Shown here piece after piece: positions 1 to 8,544 of a stretch of DNA of 64,000 bases (its first letter is position 1; the number at the start of each line of letters is the position of its first letter). The notes beneath the pieces were generated by a model, which saw nothing but the letters and a program-made list of their open reading frames with translations, made no database searches and was not told where the DNA came from. Source of the stretch: Kaistella palustris DSM 21579 (GTDB lineage: Bacteria; Bacteroidota; Bacteroidia; Flavobacteriales; Weeksellaceae); the NCBI RefSeq assembly GCF_000422265.1, contig NZ_AULL01000018.1:62001-126000 (forward strand), read 5' to 3'. A program made the position numbers and the translations under genes.

Positions 1-102
1 TTTTCGATACATTTTTAAAACCCAAATCTTAATATTTTTATTTCTCTTAAAAATAATCAAACTTATTTAAGGGGGAATTTTCAGTTAAAAACAAACTTAT
101 CT

Positions 103-2613
103 ATGAAAAAAATTGTACTGTCACTTAGTCTGCTCGGAATCCTTTTCTCCGGAACTGCCTTTGCACAGACCGATACTTCCGGCAGAACCGAGATTTACCG
201 CCAAACGCATACCAAAACTACAGAGTTGAAACACACCAAACTGAAAGTGAGTTTCGATTACCAAAAGGAACAGATGGCCGGCGAAGAATGGCTCACCGCA
301 TCACCCTATTTTTATCCCACTGATTCTCTGGTGCTGGATGCCAAGGCAATGCTCATCCACGAAGTGGCCTTAGATAAAAACGGCAGTAAAACGCCACTGA
401 AATATGAGTATAAAAATGATATGCTCAAAATTAATCTGGACAAAACCTATAACCGCGACCAGGATTATACCGTTTATATAAAATATACGGCACGTCCGAA
501 CGAGGTGACTCAAAAGGGAAGTGCGGCGATCTCCGATGCGAAAGGTCTGTATTTCATCAACGCACAAGGCACCGATCCCGATAAACCCACACAAATCTGG
601 ACACAGGGCGAGACCGAAGCCAGTTCAGCCTGGTTCCCCACCATCGATAAACCCAATCAGAAAACCACAAACGAAATCTACATGACTGTGCCGGATAAGT
701 ACGTCACTCTGTCCAACGGAATTATGGAATCCTCTGTAAAGGACGGTAATGGATTGCGCACCGATCACTGGGTAATGTCGAAAAGACATTCGCCGTATCT
801 GTTTTTTATGGGCGTGGGCGAGTATGCTGTTGTTAAAGATAAATGGCGCAATATTCCCGTAGATTATTACGTAGAAAAAGAATATGAACCTTACGCAAAA
901 CAGATTTTTGGTGATACACCGGAAATGATCGAATTCTTTTCCAAAAAATTAAATTACGATTATCCGTGGTCCAAATTTGCGCAGATTACCGGCAGAGATT
1001 ATGTATCCGGCGCTATGGAAAATACCACCGCGGTGCTGCACCAGGAATCTGCCCAGCAGAAACCCGGCGACCTCATCGATGAAAACCGTTGGGAAGATAC
1101 TATTGCTCATGAACTGTTTCACCACTGGTTCGGTGATCTTGTAACGGCAGAAAGTTGGAGCAACCTTACAGTAAACGAATCTTTTGCAAATTATTCCCAG
1201 TATCTCTGGAATGAGCACAAATACGGCAAAGATATCGCCGATTACGGTTTGATGAAAGAGACCAAAGGATACATGATGGATCCTTCAAATCCATCTAAAG
1301 ATCTCGTGCGTTTCAATTATCACTCCCGCGAAGATATGTTCGATGGCGTTTCTTATAACAAAGGCGGTGCGATCCTGCACATGATGCGGAATTATCTGGG
1401 CGACGATGCCTTTTTTGCGGGACTAAATGACTATTTGAAAACCAACGAATATGGAAGTGGCGAAGCACAGCAGCTTCGGCTTTCTATGGAAAAAGTTTCC
1501 GGAAAAGATATGAACTGGTTTTTCAGTCAGTGGTATTATGGCAGCGGACATCCGAAGATTTCTTACACCACGAATTTCGAACCGGTGAAAAAGCAGGTTA
1601 CCGTGACCGTAAGTCAGGACCAGATCGGCCAGAATTTTCAGTTTCCGCTGGCAATCGATCTTTACGAAAATGGCAAACCAACACGCAAAAATGTGTGGGT
1701 AAGTGCTAAGGAAAAAAATGCCTTCACGTTTACAGTTTCAAAAAACCCTGAACTTGTTGATATAAATGCAGATGGCGTGTTGGTCGCGGAATTTACGGAC
1801 AATAAAACGCCGGAGCAGTATTTAACCCAGTATACCGGTGCTACAGAATTCCTGAGCCGTTACAAAGCTGTGGAAAATGCTTCAGAGAACGCGTCCAAAA
1901 ATCCCGTTGCACTCAAAATTCTCACTGCTGCACTCAAGGATAAGAATTTCCGCATCCGTATGAAGGCACTGAATTCGCTGGATCTCTCCAAAGCCGATCA
2001 GTCCAAAGCGGCGCTCGCAGATGTAGAAAAGCTGGCGGCGAATGATCCCAAAACTTTGGTGCAGGGCGCTGCCACCGCGGCTTTGGGAAAAACAAAGGAT
2101 AAAAAATATTTACCACTTTTCGAGAAAGGACTAAATGCAGTTTCAAACTCCGTTAAAGCAAATTCTCTTGCAGCCATTGCAGCGGTAGATCCTGCCAGAG
2201 TTGCGGCCCTCGCTGATAAAATTGATCTGGAAGGAGCAAGCGATGATATTATTATGGAGCTTTTGCCGGTCATTGTAAAGAATAAAATTGAAAAACAGAT
2301 GCCTGCAATTGCGTCAACAGCTGCTTTTTACCCTTTCATCAAATTCCAGAAACCGGAACTTGGAACTGCTGCCGAAGAAGCTTTCAACTGGATCATGTCT
2401 ACGGATAATCTAAAAGCCACGGAAAATGTAACCAAAGTTTTAATGCAGGTGAAAGGCCAGATCGGTCAGAACCCCCAGGCAAAAATGATGATCGTTCAGA
2501 TTTTAAAGGACGGCCTTGCAAAGAAAATGGCGGTTTTGAAAGCAAACCCATCCAGCACAACAATCAACAAGCAAGTTGATCTGTTGAACAGTGCAATTGA
2601 GGCGTACAAATAA
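103..2613 (+). CDS. Secreted M1 family zinc aminopeptidase
   Basis: This is an 836-residue zinc metallopeptidase that should remove N-terminal residues from peptides outside the cytoplasm. A signal peptide occupies residues 1-21, ending in TAFA before Gln. The M1 exopeptidase signature GAMEN lies at residues 303-307. The zinc site HELFHH starts at residue 336 and the third ligand is Glu in NESFAN about 18 residues later. The C-terminal third (about 590-836) is Ala/Lys-rich and helical, as in the HEAT-like domains of the family. The gene is monocistronic, with a terminator directly downstream. I see no convincing promoter box in the 102 bases before it. The family assignment is firm; the natural substrate is unknown. 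Confidence 0.95.
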   Translation: MKKIVLSLSLLGILFSGTAFAQTDTSGRTEIYRQTHTKTTELKHTKLKVSFDYQKEQMAGEEWLTASPYFYPTDSLVLDAKAMLIHEVALDKNGSKTPLKYEYKNDMLKINLDKTYNRDQDYTVYIKYTARPNEVTQKGSAAISDAKGLYFINAQGTDPDKPTQIWTQGETEASSAWFPTIDKPNQKTTNEIYMTVPDKYVTLSNGIMESSVKDGNGLRTDHWVMSKRHSPYLFFMGVGEYAVVKDKWRNIPVDYYVEKEYEPYAKQIFGDTPEMIEFFSKKLNYDYPWSKFAQITGRDYVSGAMENTTAVLHQESAQQKPGDLIDENRWEDTIAHELFHHWFGDLVTAESWSNLTVNESFANYSQYLWNEHKYGKDIADYGLMKETKGYMMDPSNPSKDLVRFNYHSREDMFDGVSYNKGGAILHMMRNYLGDDAFFAGLNDYLKTNEYGSGEAQQLRLSMEKVSGKDMNWFFSQWYYGSGHPKISYTTNFEPVKKQVTVTVSQDQIGQNFQFPLAIDLYENGKPTRKNVWVSAKEKNAFTFTVSKNPELVDINADGVLVAEFTDNKTPEQYLTQYTGATEFLSRYKAVENASENASKNPVALKILTAALKDKNFRIRMKALNSLDLSKADQSKAALADVEKLAANDPKTLVQGAATAALGKTKDKKYLPLFEKGLNAVSNSVKANSLAAIAAVDPARVAALADKIDLEGASDDIIMELLPVIVKNKIEKQMPAIASTAAFYPFIKFQKPELGTAAEEAFNWIMSTDNLKATENVTKVLMQVKGQIGQNPQAKMMIVQILKDGLAKKMAVLKANPSSTTINKQVDLLNSAIEAYK

Positions 2614-2629
2614 TGCTATATGCTTATTA

Positions 2630-2668
2630 ATGAAAAGGTTGCTTCAAAACGGAGCAGCCTTTTTCATT
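2630..2668 (+). terminator. Terminator of the M1 peptidase gene
   Basis: TGAAAAGGTTGCT pairs with AGCAGCCTTTTTCA across a short loop and runs into a T-rich tract, 17 bases after the stop codon. Confidence 0.8.
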
Positions 2669-2711
2669 TTACTTTATTAATGAGAATTGTGCTGCCGCAA
2701 TTTTTTTTTGA

Positions 2712-3353
2712 TTAAATGGTCCACTGATCGTTAACTACGGCGATGAGATAATATTGACCTTCAAATTGTTCAAACACGAACCGCAGCGATTTCCAGTCCA
2801 TGCCCGAAGATGCCTGTGAACCTGCGACATAATTTTCGGTAAAGTCAGCATTGGGAAAAATTTCCCTGATGTTTTTTGAGCTGTTTCCTTCTCCTTTATA
2901 AGTATTCAGTGCATATTCGCCGGTTGCAAAATTCGCGCGGTAAATCCATTCGTCAAAATAATCTTTGATCGAAAGTACCAGCAGCTCGCCCGTGCCGTCT
3001 TTTTCACCCCACGTAAACTTCGTATGTGTTGGAAGATATTGCGTAAATTCCTCTTTTGTAAAATGTTTTGAGCGCTCCGGATCTACATGTCCGTACATCG
3101 AAAACGTAACGCCTTTTTTAGGATGGATGAAGTTGGCAAAATCCGAATAATTTTTATCTTCCAGACTTTTTAATAGGCTGTCGTTTAGGTTTTTAAGGTT
3201 TTGTTCTTTGCTTACATCAGAATTTTCCTTGCCGTCATCAACTGTAGTGTGCGCACGGCCGGCACCTGTTTCCTGGACGGAATTACCGTTTGTAACCTCT
3301 TTTGTACAACTCATTAACAGGAAAGCCGAAGAAAGTATGGCAAATTTTTTCAT
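2712..3353 (-). CDS. Putative lipoprotein, unknown function
   Basis: The start is placed at an internal Met so that the protein opens with MKKFAILSSAFLLMSC, a signal peptide with lipobox and Cys16. The longer frame (from 3428) puts 25 residues ahead of this signal. The 213-residue product has an acidic linker after the Cys (about 20-60) and then a globular domain with conserved-looking aromatic residues. It should be anchored in the outer or inner membrane. The body resembles small Bacteroidota lipoproteins with a calcium/stress-like fold, but I do not recognise a named family. It converges with the M1 peptidase gene and stands alone. Confidence 0.75.
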   Translation of the reverse strand: MKKFAILSSAFLLMSCTKEVTNGNSVQETGAGRAHTTVDDGKENSDVSKEQNLKNLNDSLLKSLEDKNYSDFANFIHPKKGVTFSMYGHVDPERSKHFTKEEFTQYLPTHTKFTWGEKDGTGELLVLSIKDYFDEWIYRANFATGEYALNTYKGEGNSSKNIREIFPNADFTENYVAGSQASSGMDWKSLRFVFEQFEGQYYLIAVVNDQWTI

Positions 3354-3484
3354 ACGACCGAAGTTCCGAAAATTATGGTAAACCTTCGATTTAAAGGTTG
3401 CATTTTTGTTTTTTATTAAAGACTTCAAAATTCCTGAGCAAAAATTTTAACACAATTTTAAATCAGATTGCCTTTGGAATTTTT

Positions 3485-3492
3485 TAAATTTG
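3485..3492 (+). promoter_or_regulatory. -7 box upstream of cbpA
   Basis: TAAATTTG matches the Bacteroidota -7 consensus TAnnTTTG and lies 18 bases before the ATG at 3511. It overlaps the TTG that would start a longer reading frame at 3490, which argues for the ATG. A -33 TTG at the usual distance is not obvious. Confidence 0.5.
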
Positions 3493-3510
3493 AAGAAAGC
3501 ATACAACTTC

Positions 3511-4437
3511 ATGGCATATATCGATTATTATAAAATACTGGGCGTCGACAAAAAAGCCACCGCTGAGCAGATTAAAAAAGCCTACCGGAAACTCGCCCGA
3601 AAATTTCATCCCGATGTAAATCCCGGTGACAAAGAGGCCGAAAGGAAATTTAAAGAAATCAATGAAGCCAACGAAGTGCTGAGCCATCCTGAGAACCGCC
3701 AGAAATACGACAAGTACGGCGAACACTGGAAACATGGCGAAGAATATGAAAAAACACAGCAGCAGCAGCAGCAGCGTTCGCAGCAGGGCGGCAGTTATGG
3801 AGGTTTTTCCGACTCAGACTTTGGCGAAGGTGCAGACTTCTCAGATTTCTTTCAAAGTATGTTTGGCGGCGGTGGTGGCAGCGGTTTTGGCAGAAGTTCG
3901 CGCGGCAGTGCTTCGGGTAAGTTCAAAGGGCAGGATATTTCCGCAGAACTGAATCTGCATTTACGCGATGCTGCAAAAACCCATCAGCAAACATTTGACA
4001 TCAATGGTAAAAAAGTGCGCATCACCATTCCTGCTGGTGTTGCCGACGGGCAGAAAATTAAACTGCGCGGACACGGAAATCCCGGCGTTAATGGTGGGCC
4101 AAATGGTGACCTATACATCACCTTCAATATTCAGGAAGATCACCACTTTAAAAGAAACGGCGATAATTTAGCTGCAGATGTAGAAATTGACCTTTATACC
4201 GCAATTCTTGGTGGCGAAGTTACGGTTCATACGCTTGACGGAAGTGTGATTTTAAAAGTAAAACCCGAAACACAAAGCGGCACCAAAGTCCGCCTGAAAG
4301 GCAAAGGATTCCAAGTTTATAAAAAAGAAGGCGAATTCGGAGATCTGTTTGTGACCTATGTGGTAAAACTGCCGACAGACCTCACAAAGAAAGAAAAAGA
4401 CCTGTTCCAACAGTTAAAAGATTTAAAAAATGGTTGA
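3511..4437 (+). CDS. cbpA: Curved-DNA-binding J-domain co-chaperone CbpA
   Basis: This 308-residue class-B Hsp40 stimulates DnaK ATPase activity and delivers unfolded clients. The J domain spans residues 4-70 with the HPD motif at 33-35. A glutamine run and Gly/Ser/Phe-rich linker follow (about 88-145), then two beta-rich substrate-binding domains without the zinc finger of true DnaJ. The lack of zinc-binding CxxCxGxG repeats and the partner gene immediately downstream distinguish it from DnaJ. The start at [11 protein letters not shown] fits family length. The stop overlaps the start of the cbpM-like gene by 8 bases, implying translational coupling. Confidence 0.92.
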   Translation: MAYIDYYKILGVDKKATAEQIKKAYRKLARKFHPDVNPGDKEAERKFKEINEANEVLSHPENRQKYDKYGEHWKHGEEYEKTQQQQQQRSQQGGSYGGFSDSDFGEGADFSDFFQSMFGGGGGSGFGRSSRGSASGKFKGQDISAELNLHLRDAAKTHQQTFDINGKKVRITIPAGVADGQKIKLRGHGNPGVNGGPNGDLYITFNIQEDHHFKRNGDNLAADVEIDLYTAILGGEVTVHTLDGSVILKVKPETQSGTKVRLKGKGFQVYKKEGEFGDLFVTYVVKLPTDLTKKEKDLFQQLKDLKNG

Positions 4438-4720
4438 GAGAATATCACGTGAAGAGCTTGTAAGAATCTACAATATAGAGATCGCCTTTTTCGATTCGCT
4501 GGAAGAGTCGGGACTTCTGCATACAGAAAACGAAAACGACATTAAATATCTGCGTTATGAGGAACTGCCGGCTTTCGAGCGGTTTGCCAACTGGCATTAT
4601 GATCTGGAAGTCAATCTTCCGGGATTGGAAGTCCTGCATCATTTACTCGAAAAAATGGAAGAACTGCGCGCCGAAAACCGAAGGTTGCTGCACTTTTCAA
4701 GGTCCGACTTTGACCGGTAA
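4430..4720 (+). CDS. cbpM: Chaperone modulator CbpM
   Basis: This 96-residue protein is in the position and size class of CbpM, the MerR-like helical protein that binds the J domain of CbpA and inhibits its co-chaperone and DNA-binding activity. It is mainly helical, with a winged-helix-like N-terminus ([12 protein letters not shown]) and a C-terminal helix rich in Glu and Arg. It starts inside the end of cbpA (8-base overlap). Similarity is recognised by pattern and context rather than by a catalytic motif. Confidence 0.85.
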   Translation: MVERISREELVRIYNIEIAFFDSLEESGLLHTENENDIKYLRYEELPAFERFANWHYDLEVNLPGLEVLHHLLEKMEELRAENRRLLHFSRSDFDR

Positions 4721-4814
4721 CCTTTAAAATCTTTTAAAATAATCACGAAATTATCCGCCTCAGCTCTGAAGTGGATATTTTTTTTGTTTTTTTCTAATGA
4801 AGCTGAAATTGCGT

Positions 4815-4840
4815 AAAGCCTTTATTGATGGGGCTTTTCG
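4815..4840 (+). terminator. Probable terminator of cbpA-cbpM
   Basis: AAAGCC (4815-4820) pairs with GGCTTT (4832-4837) around an 11-base loop and ends in a short T run. The stem is short, so this is moderate evidence. Confidence 0.5.
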
Positions 4841-4850
4841 GTGTTGCAGA

Positions 4851-4925
4851 AAAATATTTACACAATAAATTTAAAAATATTTACTACTTTGTATTGCATA
4901 ATACTAAATAAATTATATATCTTTG
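4851..4925 (+). promoter_or_regulatory. Promoter and probable operator of the PadR-PspC operon
   Basis: TATCTTTG (4918-4925) is a perfect TAnnTTTG box, with TTG (4894-4896) 21 bases upstream, the usual Bacteroidota spacing. The -33 element sits inside the inverted repeat GTATT-gcat-AATAC (4891-4904). The decamer CTTTGTATTG occurs at both elements (4887-4896 and 4921-4930). Further upstream AAAATATTTAC is repeated directly (4851-4861, 4874-4884). The inverted repeat across the -33 element is a natural PadR operator candidate. The rest of 4721-5031 is AT-rich with no ORF, and the leader before the padR ATG is about 100 bases. Confidence 0.6.
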
Positions 4926-5031
4926 TATTGTAAGATTGGAGAAGGATTTTGAAACAAGGTTTAATTCTAGATAAATTAACTTTTAAAATACGCAGCCAAA
5001 TTCTTACAGAACTAATAATAACCTCTTACAA

Positions 5032-5403
5032 ATGAACACAGAAAATACCAAAGCGCAAATGCGAAAAGGCATTCTGGAATTCTGCATTTTGAGTTTGATT
5101 GATAAAAAGGAGATGTATGTTTCCGACCTTATCGATGAGCTGAAAAAAGGAAAACTGGATGTGGTGGAAGGGACTCTGTATCCGCTCCTCACAAGATTGA
5201 AAAATGGTGAATTCCTTGCTTACCGGTGGGAAGAATCAACCGGCGGCCCGCCACGCAAGTACTACCAGATGACAGACAAAGGCAAACTGTTTCTTGCCGA
5301 ACTGATGACAACCTGGACGGAACTGACCGAATCCGTTACCCAAATTACCAAAAACGATAACCCCACGGAAACTGCCGACAGCGCGTTCCAACCAAATTCT
5401 TAA
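5032..5403 (+). CDS. PadR family transcriptional regulator
   Basis: This 123-residue winged-helix repressor has the PadR core: an N-terminal helix, the recognition region around DVVEGTLYPLLTRL (about 43-56) and a wing with GGPPRKYYQMTDKGK (about 69-83). The C-terminal part is short and lacks a long dimerisation domain, as in PadR subfamily 1. It lies 4 bases upstream of the PspC-domain gene. This PadR-PspC pair is a recurring Bacteroidota arrangement, so it probably represses its own operon in response to an envelope signal. The ligand is unknown. Confidence 0.93.
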   Translation: MNTENTKAQMRKGILEFCILSLIDKKEMYVSDLIDELKKGKLDVVEGTLYPLLTRLKNGEFLAYRWEESTGGPPRKYYQMTDKGKLFLAELMTTWTELTESVTQITKNDNPTETADSAFQPNS

Positions 5404-5407
5404 AAAG

Positions 5408-7108
5408 ATGAACAAGACACTCTCAATAGGACTTGCCGGTTTCTCTTTCACAATCGAGGAACACGCATATATAAAACTCAGCGATTATCTGGCCGCCCTT
5501 AAAAGCTCGCTCGATGCTGGTGAGGCAGATGAAGTAATGCACGATATCGAAATCCGGATGGTCGAGATATTCAAGGACTCTCTCGGTAAACGGGAAGTGA
5601 TCAATGATACCGACGTAGAAAAAGTGATCGCTCAGATCGGCCGCCCGGAGCAGATTGAAGAACAGGAAGAAGCGTACTTCTCCGAAAAATCTGCAAAAAA
5701 AGAAAGCCGCACTTCTACCGCATACAGCGGCTCAAAACAACTTTTCCGCGATCCGGAAAAACAGAAAATTGCCGGTGTCTGCGCAGGTTTAGCGCATTAT
5801 GTGGGAATGGATGTGAGCGCAATGCGTGCGATCTGGCTCGGAATTGCAATTCTCGGGATCTTCAGCGCTGCGATTTCTACCATGCTGATCATTCTGATCT
5901 ACGTGATACTTTGGGCAGTATTACCTAAGGCAGAAACGGCTACAGATTTCCTGAAGATGAAGGGAAAGCCGATGAACTTTGACAATTTAAAAGAAGAGAG
6001 CACCAAAATTGTACAGTTTGCAAATGAATCTACGCAAAGAGTAGGTGAGATCTACAACGAAAACAAACCTTACATCGACAGAGCTGGCAGCGGCTTGTGG
6101 AATGTGATAAAATACATTATCGGTGGAATTTTAGCGATGATGGCGATTGGCAGTATCATCGGCGTATTTGTTCTTTTCGGAATGTTCGGTATGGATACCA
6201 ATTTTCCGGGTGCCAATGAGATCCGGTTTTACTTTGCTGATAACGGTCTGGATAAGATTCTCTCTGCAATCATCATCATCGGTTCTCTCATTCCGGCGAT
6301 ACTCTTCAGTCTGTTAAGCATTAAGATCTTTTCGCCAAAAACAAAACTGAGAAATGTAGGTTGGGTAATTGGCGCACTGTTTATAACGCTAATGGCTCTG
6401 GGCGCTTATTTCGGCGTGAGCATGGCCAAAAAGGAAGCCTTCCTGAAAGGTCATAAAGAGGATACCGAAAATGTAGACATCAACACCACGTCCGACAGTT
6501 TATATGTGGATTTAAAGCAGGTCACGATTCCTCAGAATTTTACAGGTTACGATGATGATATTTATTCTGACAAGAAAATGGTGTTCGAAGAAGATTATCC
6601 ATCGGTGGATGTTACCAGAAAATCCGATATCACTGCGCCTTATCTTGTCATTAAAAAAGAAGGAAAAGGCTATAATATTCCAATTCAGCTCAATGTTCCT
6701 GTGGAGATTCAGGGTAATCGGATTCTGCTGCCAAACTTTGTAAAATATCCCTACGAGCACCGATTCCGAAATTACAATGTGAATTATGAACTTGTTGTTC
6801 CGCAGAAAACCAAGATCTTCAAAGTCCGAGACAACGTGCTGAACCTGGAAGGAGAGCTGGATGGTGATGGTAACCGCGATGATAATGATGATGATGATAT
6901 GAGTGACAATGTGAACATCAACATCGGCAAGAATTCCATCGTGGCAAATTCCGGGAACAGAGATTCGATGATTGTGAACGGTAAAAAAGTTTCCAAAGAA
7001 ACCGGAAAACGAATGATCGATTCTATGGATGTGGATTTCAAGGACCTAAAGAATGTGAACATCTCCATCAAAAACGGAAAGAAAGAAATTTCCATTAAAA
7101 CCAAATAA
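5408..7108 (+). CDS. PspC domain membrane protein
   Basis: This 566-residue protein has a helical cytoplasmic N-terminus (about 15-85, ending in the R-P-E-Q-I-E-E segment seen in HAAS-like domains). A PspC domain follows at about 111-172 with the GVCAGLAHYVGMD motif and one membrane helix. There are about three more membrane segments between 230 and 350, then a soluble C-terminal domain (about 370-566) with a long Asp run near 495 that could bind cations. PspC proteins sense or buffer membrane stress; here the PadR gene just upstream is the likely regulator. Its stop codon overlaps an ATG in TAATG at 7106-7110. Confidence 0.9.
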   Translation: MNKTLSIGLAGFSFTIEEHAYIKLSDYLAALKSSLDAGEADEVMHDIEIRMVEIFKDSLGKREVINDTDVEKVIAQIGRPEQIEEQEEAYFSEKSAKKESRTSTAYSGSKQLFRDPEKQKIAGVCAGLAHYVGMDVSAMRAIWLGIAILGIFSAAISTMLIILIYVILWAVLPKAETATDFLKMKGKPMNFDNLKEESTKIVQFANESTQRVGEIYNENKPYIDRAGSGLWNVIKYIIGGILAMMAIGSIIGVFVLFGMFGMDTNFPGANEIRFYFADNGLDKILSAIIIIGSLIPAILFSLLSIKIFSPKTKLRNVGWVIGALFITLMALGAYFGVSMAKKEAFLKGHKEDTENVDINTTSDSLYVDLKQVTIPQNFTGYDDDIYSDKKMVFEEDYPSVDVTRKSDITAPYLVIKKEGKGYNIPIQLNVPVEIQGNRILLPNFVKYPYEHRFRNYNVNYELVVPQKTKIFKVRDNVLNLEGELDGDGNRDDNDDDDMSDNVNINIGKNSIVANSGNRDSMIVNGKKVSKETGKRMIDSMDVDFKDLKNVNISIKNGKKEISIKTK

Positions 7109-7231
7109 TGAGAGTGGATAAGCAAAAGCAGCAGACTGCAACCCAATCATCTTTGCTGGTGCTGAGGATACAGAAACTGCTTTTCGCTTGTTCATCCATA
7201 CCAAATTTTAATTAAAATTTAACATTCGGGA

Positions 7232-7263
7232 TTGCATGGTCAGCGGTAAAATACCTAATTTCG
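7232..7263 (+). promoter_or_regulatory. Promoter of the 20-residue peptide gene
   Basis: TTG (7232-7234), 21 bases, then TAATTTCG (7256-7263) matches TTG-N21-TAnnTTTG with one mismatch and the same spacing as the padR promoter. It would start transcription about 40 bases before the small ORF. No other ORF lies between 7216 and 7309. Confidence 0.5.
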
Positions 7264-7309
7264 TATCGTTAATTTTCAGATTATCAATTAACATTTTAAA
7301 ATCTACAAC

Positions 7310-7372
7310 ATGGTACAGTTCGTTTTCGAGATCGCAGTAAAAATCGTTGATCTGATCAGCAGTTTATTTTAG
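7310..7372 (+). CDS. 20-residue amphipathic peptide, PSM-like
   Basis: The ORF encodes MVQFVFEIAVKIVDLISSLF. It is too short for gene callers but sits between its own promoter-like site and a strong terminator, so it forms a complete transcription unit. Polar residues Q3, E7, K11, D14 and S17/S18 fall every 3-4 positions and everything else is hydrophobic. That is an ideal amphipathic helix of the type seen in staphylococcal phenol-soluble modulins and short type-I toxins. The function is inference only: a membrane-active peptide, a toxin, a surfactant or a PspC-linked effector are all possible. There is no Shine-Dalgarno sequence, as is usual in this phylum. Confidence 0.5.
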   Translation: MVQFVFEIAVKIVDLISSLF

Positions 7373-7395
7373 AAGAATTTATTCAATATATTTGT

Positions 7396-7429
7396 AAAAG
7401 TATAACCAGATCTTTGGTTATACTTTTTT
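7396..7429 (+). terminator. Strong terminator of the small-peptide unit
   Basis: GTATAACCA (7400-7408) and TGGTTATAC (7415-7423) form a perfect 9-bp stem with a 6-base loop. The stem is extended by A4/T4 and followed by six T, 24 bases after the stop of the 20-residue ORF. Confidence 0.85.
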
Positions 7430-7474
7430 GTTAACTGTACGAAATTTTTTTTCTGTTTCCAGAATTTTACCCTC

Positions 7475-8041
7475 ATGAAAAAGATCCTCGCAAAACTTAT
7501 CCTCAAGATCATCGGCTGGAAAATCGTGCTCGAAGGCGATGTGAATAATCTCGACCGCTGCATCCTGGTTGTCGCACCGCATACGGCCAATGAAGAATAT
7601 CTGCTCGGAAACCTGGCATATTGGGCGCTGGATAAACCCTTGAAGGTGATCATCAAAGATGCGCACACCAAAGCCTGGTATGGTTTTGTGGTAAAGGCGC
7701 TGGGCGGCATCGGCATCGACAGGTCACAGAAAAATGACCTCGTAAAATTTGTGGTCGATGAATTTAAAAAAGACAGTTTCAGCCTGGTGATCACGCCCGA
7801 AGGAACCCGAAGCTGGGTACCAAAGTGGCGCAAAGGTTTTTACCACATGGCTTTGGCGGCGAAAGTTCCCATCGTAGTAGCGGCCGGCGATTTTAAACAA
7901 AAAGAAATTCACCTCGGCTATAAAATTTCTGTACACGATCTCGAAACCCGCCCATACGAAGACATTATGCGGGAAATGGAAGATTATTACAAAAAAATCA
8001 CGCCAAAATATCCCGAAAAATGGAATCCGAAAATCTACTGA
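7475..8041 (+). CDS. 1-acyl-sn-glycerol-3-phosphate acyltransferase family protein
   Basis: This 188-residue protein belongs to the PlsC-like acyltransferases that esterify phospholipid or ornithine-lipid precursors at the inner membrane. The catalytic His is H36 in PHTANEE, and the glycerol-phosphate motif is PEGTR at about 109-113. Block I is normally HX4D; here the sixth position is Glu (H36...E41), a conservative change that may keep the charge relay. The short length without extra membrane helices matches compact Bacteroidota members. Substrate cannot be read from the sequence. It stands alone between the peptide unit and the menaquinone genes. Confidence 0.85.
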   Translation: MKKILAKLILKIIGWKIVLEGDVNNLDRCILVVAPHTANEEYLLGNLAYWALDKPLKVIIKDAHTKAWYGFVVKALGGIGIDRSQKNDLVKFVVDEFKKDSFSLVITPEGTRSWVPKWRKGFYHMALAAKVPIVVAAGDFKQKEIHLGYKISVHDLETRPYEDIMREMEDYYKKITPKYPEKWNPKIY

Positions 8042-8085
8042 TATTCCAAAAAACCGGCAAAATTTAAACTCAACCTCATTTTTAA

Positions 8086-8502
8086 ATGGAAAATAAAGAA
8101 CAGATATTAGAAAAACTGAACACCTGGGGCGGCGAAAATTTAGGTAAGACCTTAGATATCGTGTTTACAGATGTCACTTCTACAACGCTTACTGCTACAA
8201 TGCCTGTGACACCAAAAGTTCATCAGCCATACGGAATTATGCACGGCGGCGCCAGTTGCGTGCTGGCAGAAACGCTGGGTTCCTGTCTTTCGGTCATACA
8301 TGTAGATACCGAAAAATTTGCGCCGGTCGGAACCAACATCAATTCCAACCATTTAAGAAGTAAGAGAGAAGGTCTGGTTACGGGCACTGCAAAATTCATC
8401 CGCAAAGGAAAAACCATGCACGTTTCGGAAATCGAAATACGCGACGAGAAAGGTGAGCTCATCAACCATACGACCATGACAAATAATATTATTCCGCGGT
8501 AA
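8086..8502 (+). CDS. menI: Hotdog-fold thioesterase, probable DHNA-CoA hydrolase (MenI)
   Basis: This 138-residue PaaI/YdiI-type hotdog thioesterase has the signature GIMHGGASCVLAETLGS (about 47-63), with the catalytic Glu in AETLGS. The downstream gene is isochorismate synthase, so the likely substrate is 1,4-dihydroxy-2-naphthoyl-CoA in menaquinone synthesis. A generic acyl-CoA thioesterase remains possible. It ends 42 bases before the next start, consistent with co-transcription. Confidence 0.8.
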   Translation: MENKEQILEKLNTWGGENLGKTLDIVFTDVTSTTLTATMPVTPKVHQPYGIMHGGASCVLAETLGSCLSVIHVDTEKFAPVGTNINSNHLRSKREGLVTGTAKFIRKGKTMHVSEIEIRDEKGELINHTTMTNNIIPR

Positions 8503-8544
8503 GCACCGTTATATTAGATTTATATTCCGGATAATACAGATACA

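Noticed and set aside
1934..2273. Minus-strand ORFs inside the M1 peptidase gene
   Set aside because: They are shadows of the real gene in its Ala/Lys-rich region and show no domain.
3734..3952. Ser/Ala/Val-rich ORF inside cbpA
   Set aside because: It is an out-of-frame reading of the Gln and Gly-rich linker of CbpA.
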